A stretch of DNA of 64,000 bases from Nereocystis luetkeana (taxonomy: Eukaryota > Sar > Phaeophyceae > Laminariales > Laminariaceae): positions 1,674,001-1,738,000 of the forward strand of contig JARUPZ010000024.1 in NCBI GenBank assembly GCA_031213475.1, written 5' to 3'. Positions 1-11,700 of this stretch are shown one piece after another. Numbering within the stretch: the stretch's first letter is position 1; the number at the start of each line of letters is the position of its first letter. The notes beneath the pieces were generated by a model. That model made no database searches and was not told where the DNA came from. It saw only the letters and a list, made by a program, of their open reading frames with translations. The position numbers were made by a program, and so were the translations under genes.

Positions 1-570
1 TATACTTCGAAGTAGACTACGAATAGGAATGTCTTTTTAAGCTTCCTTTTTTTTATGCGGTGGGTCGTGAGCTGAGCTCTTCGCTATCATAGCTCCGTCC
101 GGGCTGTTTGCTAGCTTGCGAGCTTTCATTACTATTTCACTTGTCGCTTCGCAAGCTTTCAAGGGTTTTATTTGTACACGAATCAAGTTTACGTCACGTA
201 CACGAATGAATTGGTTTTTGTTTTTCGCATGAAAAAGGAGAGGTAGCTTTTTATACGAGCAAGAAATAACGTTCGGCTGATCTTTAGCCTTTCCCCAGCA
301 GTTGCAATGAACACGCTCGTCTATACCTAGCGCTCGCACAGCATGAGCAACGACCCTTGCGAAGCTCCCATCTGTCCAAGCTAGGGCAGCCACTGAAGTT
401 TAGGAGCTACACCGCCTTTCCCTGGGGTTTCCGGCTCTGCGCTACGTGGCAGATATTTTCTGCTGCTTCGTTGTATAGCTTTGTCCGCTGTTTCGCCGGT
501 TCCTGGAATCTGTCCACTCCCACGTTGTTTTTTTGCTCTTCTCTGGCGGGTTGGTACAAATGAAGCTCAA

Positions 571-658
571 CTCTTTTAATGCTGCAGTCCCGTTGAGGAG
601 GGCAGACCACTCAAATTCTAAGTGGCTCGTCCCCGAAACGGGACTGCAGTCCTCAAAG
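571..658. repeat. M2 palindromic MITE copy
   Basis: The copy is an imperfect palindrome with the family arm CTGCAGTCCCG at the left and CGGGACTGCAG at the right, around a short CAAATTCTAAG-type loop. The same arms and loop recur six more times in the window. Confidence 0.75.
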
Positions 659-1328
659 AGAAACATGCCACAACACCTCCACATACAGCACCGCGTGGAA
701 GTGCGTGTCTCGCGTCAATATAACCCATCCCTCCCGTTGAAACAGCAGTACGCGCTGCTGCTACAGTACCTCGCGCGCGAGGGCATTTTGACCCGAACAC
801 AAATGGGCCCGGCTTTCGCACATAAATCGTCGCCTTCGCGCTGCTGCTGCTGCTGCTGCTGCTGGGGTCTAGTCACCCGGCACTGGGGGCTGGTCGCCCG
901 CCACGAAGAAGGCAGGACGGCCAACAAAGCCGGAGCTACGTACGAGACACGATGCGCTCCAGTCGGCTAGAACCTTGAACAGCTGTTGTTGCGGATAGTA
1001 CTTCTACGAAACCCTCGTACGCTCGTAACGTTTCGACGTAGCGTTGTTTCTTAACTACCAGGTCTGTAGCTCTAGTCTAGACGGCAGCAGCAGTAAAAAA
1101 TACCGTAAATGACACAACAGCAGTAGTACTCTACGTAGACCGTCCTGTTCCGTAACAGCTTTCCTTTTTGCGAATGCAAAAAACTCGTCCGGCCGAGTAC
1201 TACAAATGGGTAGTAGGACACTGTTGCTATTCGCGCATTTTGTTTCCCTCAATAGAAGACGACCACCTCTTCTTGCGTTTTAGTTCAGCAAAAATACGTA
1301 AAAAAATACCAGGCACCAGGTACCAGTA

Positions 1329-1370
1329 CGAACGTACTGTAGTAGTGCACGAACGTACTGTAGTAGTGCA
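1329..1370 (+). repeat. 21-bp tandem direct repeat (two copies)
   Basis: The unit beginning CGAACGTACTGTAGTAGTGC is present twice with no mismatch, at 1329-1349 and 1350-1370. No coding signal is evident around it. Confidence 0.9.
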
Positions 1371-2029
1371 TTACTTGACATATTGTACACTCCCTTCCTA
1401 CAGTATGAACCCGTATCTGTTACACGAGTACATATGATACCAGTCAGTATCGTTTTATTGCGGCAAATGAATATTTTCACGAGATATTATTGCGGTATAC
1501 ATACACTGCCTCATCACATTGTTAGCACGGGACAAGAAAACAACATTGCGCCATCCCCTCCCACTAGTAGCTGAGAGGCATGTTTTTAAAAGCCCCAGGC
1601 CAACACAGCAGTTGTACTCACAAGTTCGTTTCAGAAACGGGAACACACTATTTTACGTACAGTCTTCGTTGTCTATAATCGCTGCGACCCCACCCCGAAG
1701 TGGGGCATTTTCGAGTTGCTACGACTGCGTCGGCTGTGCGCTCCACCGATTGAACGGTCGATGCTCAACCTTGCGAGGTGTGTGATACGTCGGGCGTGCG
1801 TCTTCTGTCAAAACGCTTTGGAAGACACGCCCCCTCGGAGTGGTATATACTCTTAGAGGAATACCCGCAATGCAATTCACACTACTGTACTCGGAACTGC
1901 CACTAATAATAGAAGTGCTACATAGTGACTACCATCATATTACCACTTTATTCATACAAGGGAAAAGGCCATGTCTGGGTATACCGCTGTCTTTTTCAGC
2001 CAAACGTGGAGGGTGTACCCGCGCTGTGG

Positions 2030-2165
2030 GCGTCTCTCCAGTGCGTCAGAATCGAACTCAAAGCAGGCTGGGGCACGCGCGGGCAACCCCTCCGCGGACG
2101 CGTTTTTCCTTACGTACCCCTCCGGCCTGGCAGAAAAAGACCGGGGTATAATATCATCTGCCAAC
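2030..2165 (-). repeat. Fragment related to the foldback-element arms
   Basis: GCGTCAGAAT, GCTGGGGCAC, GCGTTTTTCCT and the following CAGAAAAAGACC tract align in order with the arms of the foldback element (33384-34853), at lower identity. It is a third, solitary copy of the arm sequence. Confidence 0.5.
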
Positions 2166-2754
2166 GCCATCCTGGGGCAGGCGTTTTTTTTTCAGTAATT
2201 TTTTCAATACAACATGGTCCCCTGGGAGAGCAAAGAGCTAGGGGGGGGACTCCGTCAAGAACACAAAAAAAAGGCCCGGGGAGAAAAGGCCCGGGGGTTT
2301 CTTCCAAAGGGCAGTGTTCTCGACACATCCGCCACTGTCTCGTGAGTAGCTCGCTTCCCCGCCGCCGCGTGGATAGTTTTACCTACAGTAGTTGAGTCTT
2401 CCAGTGCCATATTTGACGTGTTGTACCGGCAGGATAACCGTAGATTTTATAGCAGGTGGAGTTTGAGTTCATGGAGCTGTTATATAATAATGACACAACG
2501 AACCAACAGCAAGCAACAACAGCGGATGCGCACTGCTCATAGCACACAGCCCGCAGTGGGGCGGAACGGAACAGAGCAGATATATTTACGTGCCCCCCGA
2601 CATCGTTTTTTCGTGCTTTCCCCCGGGGGAGGGCGATTTATTTTGATACTAAAGTTGTCCCCGTGAACACGAAAGAGGTAGGGGGAGTTTAGTTTTTTTT
2701 TAAATCATTTCTCGGAGACAACACAACAATTTTACCACATTCTCGGCCACTTGG

Positions 2755-2880
2755 TAGGGGGGGGGGGGGGGGCGTACTCGATATCATGCATGGCAGTAGT
2801 CGTATGACCATGGGCCCTCACAATGCCGGGACGGATCACGTCGGGTTTTGACCGACCAGGCAGCCAGGGGGGGGACACCA
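2755..2880 (-). mobile_element. Family A retroposon, truncated copy with C-rich 3' tail
   Basis: Read on the minus strand, it ends ATATCGAGTACG followed by an unbroken run of C (2757-2772 are all G on the plus strand). The upstream part contains the family segment around GACGGATCACGTCGGGTTTT. Only about 110 bp of the longer family A sequence (37276-37545) is present, so the copy is 5' truncated. Confidence 0.65.
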
Positions 2881-3098
2881 CAAGGACGGGGGCGTTGACA
2901 GAGGATATTACGGTACGCCCTCGTTTGTCCATTTCCCCTAGTATTAATACGTCGTTATACCCGTAGGTGCTAACGCCTGCACAACGAACACCCACCTTTC
3001 AGACGGACTATTTGGAAATAGAGTATGCATACTATTTTCAGTATACTCCTATGCGGAAACGGGTAAACGCCGGAGGCGCTTGCGAAAAAGGGTCTCAC

Positions 3099-6000
3099 GT
3101 GATGCATGGCCTTGGACACGAGGGGGGGGTCCCTCGTATCGTCCCCGACGAACCCGTACCAGCGGTACTTGGCGATGATCCACCTGCGAATAGAGGATGC
3201 GGCGGGAGCAAGCACGTCGGAAACAAAATCAAAAGGGAATTATTCGCAGTCTCGCGACCACGTAATAAGTGTGTATCTGGCATGACTCTATTGGGGTGAT
3301 CGGAACAATCAAAACGAGGGAAACATGTAAGTAAATATATACCGGTATGGTACATCAGGTAAGCGCCGAAAGGGTTTCGTATAGATAATACCCACACTCA
3401 GACGAGTTTTTGAGCTGATTTTCCCTACGATGGGGACAGTGCAATCACGCCGAGAGATGCGGGTACGCAGACACCTCGACGAGACTTTTCCACATCACGG
3501 GCAGGTCACTGACAGATCATCGATTCCCCCTTGGCGACCAAGATCATTCAAGGCAGCTATATTCCCGATCTTGTACGATCTACAGCAGTACCGCACAGTC
3601 TAACTGCGCCGACAGGAGGCTGATTGCGACGACGAGGGAGGGAGGCTGAGCGTCGACGCGCGGGGAGGAGACGGGTTTGACTCACCCTGCGCGAGAATTT
3701 CTGTTTTTTCAGATCAGAACCGCACTGCGAGGAGCGTTATGTTTTCGGGACGGGGGAGTAGGGGAACCGGCTGGAAGGGAGTGGCAAACGGGAGCACGTG
3801 CAAACGAGCGGGCCGACTGGGCTAACGCAATGAAGGGGGCGCGGAGAGTGGCAGCAGAACGGCACACGGAGACCCACGACCGGCGCGCACACCATCACGA
3901 GAGCAGCAAATCGTCGTTTCCTCTGGATTATTTTACGAGGCAGTAGTACCTGTTATTTAGGTCAGAGTTGTATACAGTTCATGAGAAATGACTACCGGCA
4001 ATGACCAGGGACGTGATATTATAGCTGGACCTTTTGTCAGACAGGCCAGGAAGACAAAGACACGGCGGTCGTTGATGGTTTTTGGTTCGATAGCTGTTTT
4101 TTCACTACTTCCGCGAGTTGTCACTCTGACAGCACCCCAGACAGCAGGCGTGTCCCTCTCTGTGTTCACGACTACCGTGCGTTTCGTACGGCGCAGACAG
4201 CACTCCAGACAGCAACCGATGTACTGTAGTCAGTAGCCACGAGTTGGCCAGTTGTAGGAGCGGAGGGAAATCTATGCTGTACTTGAGTGGATACCAGCGG
4301 CCATGTTAATTCAGTTTGCACCTTGATTTCATCTCAACGCTGTGCGCGCTTTCTTCGTCTCGTGTGTTTTTAGGTGGGAAGGGTCGTGCTTCCCAGCCCC
4401 AAAAAATGCTTTTTTAAAATGTTTTTCGGGTCTTCCTATCAATAGGGCTCCAGCCCCTTTGTGTGACCATGGACTCCTTGGTTTGGGGGTTAGCATGATA
4501 ACAACAACTGCAATGCAGATCCTGCACAACCTCTCACAACTACAGGCGAGGGCCTAGATGATCTATCTGTATCTGTCAGTTCTAGGCGGGGATCTGTCTC
4601 CCTCGTTTGGGATAAAAACGGTCCGGAAAATCGTCCTAGGGTAGAGCGGTCTGTCAAAAGGTGTCAATCCGATAGACAAAAAAAAGGGCTGGGCACGGCC
4701 TGACTCCGTCTGTAGCGATTATACTGTCGTCAAAACCCATCAGCATACTGGATAGCAGCAGTATACTGTCTCGCCTCTCTAACCTCTCCTCCCAAAACGC
4801 ATCAAGTGGGCTTCTGTACTTGAATATGGCCGTGTTACTTGGGCCTACGTCAGATAAAACTACCGGCGAATATACTGGCCACCTCAATCAGTAGACCACT
4901 CATCTGCCAGTACTTAATGTGCCTGCGCCCACCCGTACAAAAACTGCAGATATACTCATATGACATCTGCTCACTGCTCTCTGTCTTGCGCGCTGGCCCC
5001 CTGGGTCGGTTTCGTCCAGCCCGGCGAAACGTTGCACTCCCAGATCTGCCTGGCTTTCTTGTTCCCGAGGTCTTCCACCAGCGTCTGGAGCACGAACACG
5101 CTCCACTGATCCAACTTAAGGGATCGAAGGTGGCTATGTCAGGCGCGAAAAAAAAACGGTGGCGAGGAGAGGAGCAGGAAACGGGGGGCGGGGTGTACTC
5201 ATTAGTTGCTCGCCGAGGTTGTTTGACGATTGACCACGCGCCCTTTCGAGACGGAGCACCGTTCCTGTTCCTACTAGAAACAACTCCAATATTGGGTCAC
5301 TCAATGCGGGGGACGGGGGACGGGGGGGGGTGGACTCATGTCACGCATGGCCGCAATCGCATAACTATAGACCCTCGCATCCCTACAATATATAGCCGGG
5401 ATGGAGCACGCCACTTTTTTCACCGGCCAGGCAGACATTGTTTGCACGAAGCGCGCAGCGCTGTGCCGCGAGGTGTTCGACGAGCCGCATGCAGGGCGAG
5501 CTGCATCCTGCTAAGGACCGCTTCACACGAGGGGGGGGGGGGGGGGTGGGGGGGGGGATTGATTTCAGGGTTGTTAACTGGTTACTCTATCCTGGGTAAT
5601 ACAGTAGTGCGGAGGCTATACGTTGTCGGTCCTATTCGCCCTCTACACGTAACGAAAAATACAAAATACACGCCCGTGTCCTAAATTTGTACCACGTAAC
5701 TAACAACGTACACGAAGTATTTGTTTCGATAGGGGAGGTAGGACATACGTAATTTTTTCCAACACCTCCCCAGTAGGTACTTTACGCAGTTGGTCTCTCC
5801 TCCCACTTCCGTTCCTACATGCAAGGAACCACTTTGATTAAATACGAGCTTCTAATTTTGACGACGCCCAAAACAATGCTTGAAACCCCCGCCGTGGCGT
5901 TTGGTACTACATGGTGAGGCGTGAGAAAAGCATGGGGTTTTGTGTCCCTGGGTTTGAAAGACCAAAAAACAAAAACCCGAGCAAGCACGGGGCAGCTGTC

Positions 6001-6938
6001 GATCAAACAACAAGCAGCTCGACAGCGCCGCTGCCGCTGCGCGCTCAGCGCCGCAAGTGGGAACCACCGGAACTGCATTTCTGGGCTCCGTCCTGCCGGT
6101 GTGCTTTTCGCTGCACGATTGCTGCGCCATGGCGTACAGCTACATCTCGGCAGCCTCGACCCGAACACTCCGTCGGGAGCACAGCTCCAGCTCCAGCAAC
6201 AGCAGCATCCCGCTGTTCCTGGGTACTGTGCGCACGTATTGTATGTTTAATAGCATAATGCAGCAGCAAGGCTGTTGTTGCTGCTGTGTGGCACAACTGT
6301 ACGAGTACGCCATACTACTCGTAGACGACGCAGCAGTATCGTATCTGAGCCTGATCCCTGGTCTGGATGTCTTCTCTCTTGTGTGCGGCACTGCAGCAAT
6401 CATAGAGTAGTAGCGTACTGGAGCCTGATCCGAACTCTTCCGTGTTTCGAACTTCAACCACAATTGTCTTTACAGCGAACTATATTGGAGCCAGATCCGA
6501 TGTCTTCTGTCTAGTGACCGAACAACAACCACAACTCTTTTAAAACGGGACACATTTTGCAGTGTCGACGAGACAACAGCGACGACCACTACAGTACCAC
6601 CGGCTATTATCCAGCAACGCGCACAAGTTGACATCAACTACAAATATCCTCCTGCGTGAGTTCCTAATGACAGCTGCACCGTCTTTATGTAAAGACGATC
6701 TTTGTATTTAGGCACAGAGCGGTATGCCATTATCGTCTCCCCAGCACAGAGCATTCACGAGGTTGTCCCCACCCCCCCCCACATAAATGCCGCCTTTTTG
6801 GTGCGAAGCGAAGGTGCGAACAACCCACCTAACCGCGTTGCCGAGGGTCCTGTGGACGGTCGCGCACGCCCCGCACAGCGTCACCCCGATGTTCACCGAG
6901 GCCCACTCGATGCCAGGGCTCCCGCACTCCGCACACTC
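3099..6938 (-). CDS. ArfGAP gene exons 13-15: ArfGAP zinc-finger domain
   Basis: Exon 13 (6829-6938) carries the zinc finger CAECGSPGIEWASVNIG followed by VTLCGACATVHRTLG, a C-x2-C-x16-C-x2-C pattern followed by the HR arginine that acts as the catalytic finger in ArfGAPs. Exon 14 (4975-5133) continues SHLRSLKLDQWSVFVLQTL, then LGNKKARQIWE and WTKPT, all ArfGAP landmarks. Exon 15 (3099-3183) gives WIIAKYRWYGFVGDD, the usual closing helix with the KY motif. The exon 13-14 join creates AGC (Ser) in SHLRSL, as in other ArfGAPs. All zinc ligands and the arginine are present, so the domain looks functional. Confidence 0.92.
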
Positions 6939-8699
6939 CTGCCCGCGGGCAGACGCAAAAAAGCGCGCAAAAAGTAGGGCTCGCGAGTTCGCTGGCTAGA
7001 AAAAAGCGCCGAATATGATTTGTTTGCGATAGGGGAACTAATGCCTTACTCTCGCTAAGAACTCCCGCTTGTGGCTGTACGTCATAGGTCAGACAGACAC
7101 GACAGACACTATTACGGGGGGGCATAGTAAATAGGATTAAATATTGTTACATAGTAATAATAGGTAAATATATACCTGGTAGGTTTTTATTTGGACCATA
7201 GGTCCTACCAGGTATTTACTATGGTCCCCCGGAATGGTACATCTAGATCCTAACCTTCCGGTGCGCTATTATAAATATATCTATAGATGTATCTATATGT
7301 TGTGCAGGATATGTACAGTACACATCCGATCCAGGGAACACACACCCTAGATCAAGCAGGTTTCGCGCGAATCGCACCCAGCGACGTGAGGTACTGCTGC
7401 TGCAGATCCCATCACTCTGAACGGAACTATAAGGAGCGTTTGTACCCTAATCTGAGGACCCCAACGGTTCTTAAGTTGCCGTCCATCGTAGAACAACAAA
7501 ACTTCAGCATAAAAACAAATCACCACCAACGGAATGTAAGCCGAATCCTTACCGGGTTCTTCCGTCGAAACTCAACCATCAGAGCCTCCGCCCGAAGCCC
7601 TACGGTTTTCCTCCCGACGCCCTTTCTCGACTCGCCGCCTTCTCCCAAGTGCTTGGAAAGCGCGATGTCGTCCCCTTCTAAGCGCTGACATCGCCGAAGA
7701 GCAGCCATCCACCTTCACGCGCAAAAGGAAGGGACCTTGTTGAGAGCTGTAAGTCGGCAAGTTTCCACGACAAATAACTATTCGGCAGGTGCCGTTAGCC
7801 AACTATATGACTTTTCTTTCTAGTCAACAAGTCGGCTGGCGAATCCAGCTGATGGCCAGCCGACTGGCCAACTCGAGTCAAGAGTTCACACACATTCACT
7901 GCGTAGTATACGACGCGTGCGTCCGTGTGTCTGCGGAAGGCAGGCAGACATCAAATGTACCAGAGCACCGCCGTGTGTCTGCTTGTCTAAAAGGTCTCTT
8001 TCTTCGTTGTTTACCACAACACAGAGCAACCTAATCTACAGACACGAAGTGGACACAAGGAACGCATGTGACAGAGAGCGCAACTCCCCTCTCTGAGTCA
8101 GAGGCGACTAGCTGTGCGTAAAGGCTTAATCGATACAACCTCCGTAGCTTCGAGCTTTGCTTGCTGCATACGAGAATTGTGCGGCGTGGTGCAGGTAGTT
8201 TAAACGACCAAGATGAGAAGCTCTGTCCGTTGTGCCCACCATCCCACCTTAGTTGTTGGGCAACACAACAACTGTGATACACTACGTACTTTAACGATGG
8301 TTACTGGTGCTGCCACCACTGCCCTACTATTACAACGCCTGTGCTGCTATACTGTTGCTAGCATTGCTACTGTACTACAACTACTGTTGCTACTGCTACT
8401 GCTACTATTACTACTACTGCTGCTGCTGCTGCTACTACCAGTACTTCCACTACCATTACTCCTACTCCTGCCACTGCTTCTGCTGCTGCTCCTGCTACTG
8501 CCCCTGCTACTGCCTCTAGTCGTAGTAGTACTACTACTATAGTAGTAGTACTGGTACTCTGTTCCTGGTCCTGTTCCTGTTCCCGCTGCTGCTCCTGCTC
8601 CTTCTACTACTACTACTGCTACTACTACTGCTACTACTACTGCTGCTACTACTACTGCCACTACTACTACTGCTACTACCACTACTACTACCACTACCA

Positions 8700-8739
<40 letters not shown>

Positions 8740-11700
8740 GACTACTACTATTCCTGTCCCTGCTACTGCTATTACTACTATTAGTACCACTACTACCAAT
8801 ACTACTACGACTACTACTGCACATGAACACGACTAGTGCTCCTGCAAGAAATAAGTATACGACAAACAGCACCGCCTTCACGAGCCAACATCACGGCCAC
8901 CGCCGCTCCTCACTTTAGCATCTCGTCTTCGCTTTCCGCCTGCAGCTCCAGCCTGTAACCATCATCTCCCACGAGCAAGAAGCAGAAAGGAATCCTCCCT
9001 GCGCGGCAACGCGTAAAACGAAGCACGCCACGGTAGGGAGGGTCAGGCATGTCACAAAACCTATAGGATACAACAGTATACGTCGTAGAAAACACCTAAC
9101 ACTATCCCCCCTCAATCGAACACACACACCGCTCAAATCACTGACAAAGAGCTCCAGGCGGTGATGTTGGAATGTGATGCTGAATGCTAGCTACTCATAC
9201 TGAGTACCTGTACTTTTCAGGGCTGTTAACGGGTCAGGTCAAGCCTCACGGGTCGGGTCGGATCGGGTCGGGTTAGCTTAAAACAACTAAGATACCTTGC
9301 CCCGACCCGACCCGACCAGACCCACTCGTGATACTTGGAACACCTGTTGACCCGACCCAACCTGAAAACAATCAAGATATCCTGACCCGACCCGACCCCA
9401 CACGACCCGACCCGTGATATTTTTAGACCTCTTGATCAGACCCGCCGGTCAGTTAATGACCCGCGAAACACCCCTGCTTTTCTGCTCGGGTTCCTCGCAT
9501 GATAATCTCTCCCAGGCATACCTCACCAAAAAACGATTTTGTTAAGGGCGCACGTTACCCGACGAACAAGCTCAACGGCTATATACGCATGCCACCAAAA
9601 CAATCAACCCGGGTATCAAGTCAAACGGGATTGCGAAGAAACAGTACCAAACGTAACTGAGACTGCGAAAAAAAGCATGCCGAAGTACGAGTCCAGTGGG
9701 ATTGCAAAACAAATCATGGCGATATACAAGTCTAGTGGGAAGGCGAATACGTCATACCGGTACCAGGTAGAAGTCTAATGGGGATCCAAATACACCCCAA
9801 CCCTGTCCCTAACCCGAACCCCGACCGTCTGGGACTTTCTCGCAATGAAAAGGAAATGACGTCTACTAATTATATACAAGATACAACCTTAACCCGCTAC
9901 CTAAGCTCGACCTCCAGGGATTTTTTTTGGAATTTTCTCGGAGCATGACGAGTTAAGTGTGGACTACCAACCATTTGTGTCGAAACATGGCCAAGTCTTC
10001 AACACGACTTTATCAAAGTAGTCACGCAAAAAACAGGACTCGAGCGCAAGCACGACACGAGGCACTCACACTAACCGCAACCCAACCGAAAACCCCGACC
10101 GCCTCATAAATTTCTCGGGAAATTAAGCACCAAGCGTGGAACTACAGTATCACCCATTATTTCTAGGCCGAACCAATTCATACTGGTACACGCTACGAAA
10201 GTAGCCACGCAAGAAAACACTCGAGCGCATTTTTTGTTATTGTTTCATTCTCCGCGGAATGTTCAAGTTTAAAGCTTGAGCTCACCATACTTGCCCAGTT
10301 AAAATACGCGTCGTGTGCCAATTTAACCCGTCGCTCCTGCTGTAACAGCAGGACCGGCTGCTGCCGCTACCCCGGGCGCGTGCACATGTTGACCCGACCT
10401 GATCCCCGACAGGATCAGGTGCGGTGGAGACATCGCATTGTACGCATGACAATAGCACTCGCCTGGTCGTTTGGCGATGGCGGTCCCCTGGCTGAGGTCG
10501 AAGACGCAGGTTGGCACGTCCCCCTTCGCCGCGCCTCTTAGCTCCAGCGTGTAAAGCTTCGCGGAGTGCAGGCGATACCAGCACCGCTCCTTCCTTCCAA
10601 ACACCTGCCTATTGGTTGATTGGTGGGTGGGTGGGTGGGTTGGTCGGTTGCCTGGTTGGGTGACTGATCGATTGGTTTTGGTTGGTACTTTTGTTTTTCA
10701 ACAGCAATATCAGCACAACAACAGCAACAACAACAACAACCCCCACCACCAAAACAGCAACGATGACAACAACAACAAAAACGGCACCGCCATCACCACT
10801 ACCAACCGAAGAACGAACCCGCCCCCCGCGAAAAACGAAGGAAAAAAACAACGCATGTTACATACCATACCAGGTAACTGGTACCAGGGACATATTAAAA
10901 ACGTACGACATTTGTTGCAGTATATAACATGGCTCACCTCTTCATGAGGTACCCCTGCTTCAGCACCCCCTCGTCCCTACAATGCACTGTGTCCCTTGGG
11001 GATGCCTGCGCGACACACAGCCGAGACAAAACATACGATGATACCAATTGGGGCCAAGCTACAGCAACCGAAACTACCGTTTACTGTCGTGCAACCCACT
11101 GCAAGACCATTCGGTTCGAGGCCACAGTAGAGGTAAGACAAGGTAACTCGGCTTCATCACGAGAGAAACTTGGAACTAGTTACGGGATACCTTCTTCAGT
11201 AAGTAGAAACAGACAAGATCACATAATTACTGGAGATAACACCACTACACTTTTTTAGCCTTTGTCACGGTGTGTTCTCAAAGTGGGTACACCGCCGTCG
11301 TGGGAACGCGTACCCGGTACGACAAGCACCAGCACCACAAGGCGCACACGTCGGAGATCGTCCTTGCTTTGTACTTGCACGATATGTAGCTCGGGTGCAC
11401 CCCTGAAGTCAGCAGCCCGGGCTGCCTCGTGGGGCCAATGTGCTGTATTCGCCATTTGTTTTCGACAATTTTGCCGTCTCAAGCCCGAGAGGGTTTTTTT
11501 GTAAGATGTACGGTACAGAGCAGTGGCCCCTATATAGTGCCGGCATGTAAGCGCCAGCCAACAACACCGGCAATGTAGCGGCGACTGGCACTACTCCGTA
11601 CACGGCCACACTACAAGCTAATCCCATCTGTGCCAAGCGATTTCGCAGGCACTATTATAGTTGGCAGCCGGCACTACTCAACCGGGGCACAATAGAGGGA

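Larger units (their letters stand above)
1..3098. other. Repeat-bearing DNA downstream of the last recognised ArfGAP exon
   Basis: The remaining 3' exons of the ArfGAP gene may lie here or beyond the left edge, but none could be joined in phase. Visible items are an M2 palindrome (571-658), a CTG run near 840-863, a 21-bp direct repeat (1329-1370), a sequence related to the foldback-element arms (about 2030-2165) and a family A retroposon (2755-2880). A minus-strand open frame at 37-393 (118 codons) has no family signature and no in-phase acceptor. Confidence 0.4.

Noticed and set aside
37..393. 118-codon minus-strand frame as a candidate ankyrin exon of the ArfGAP gene
   Set aside because: No acceptor gives the required phase and the ankyrin resemblance is too weak.
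8347..8881. Long Val-rich and Ser-rich open frames on the minus strand and a Leu-rich frame on the plus strand
   Set aside because: They follow the TAC/CTG microsatellite and have no flanking coding sequence or splice support.
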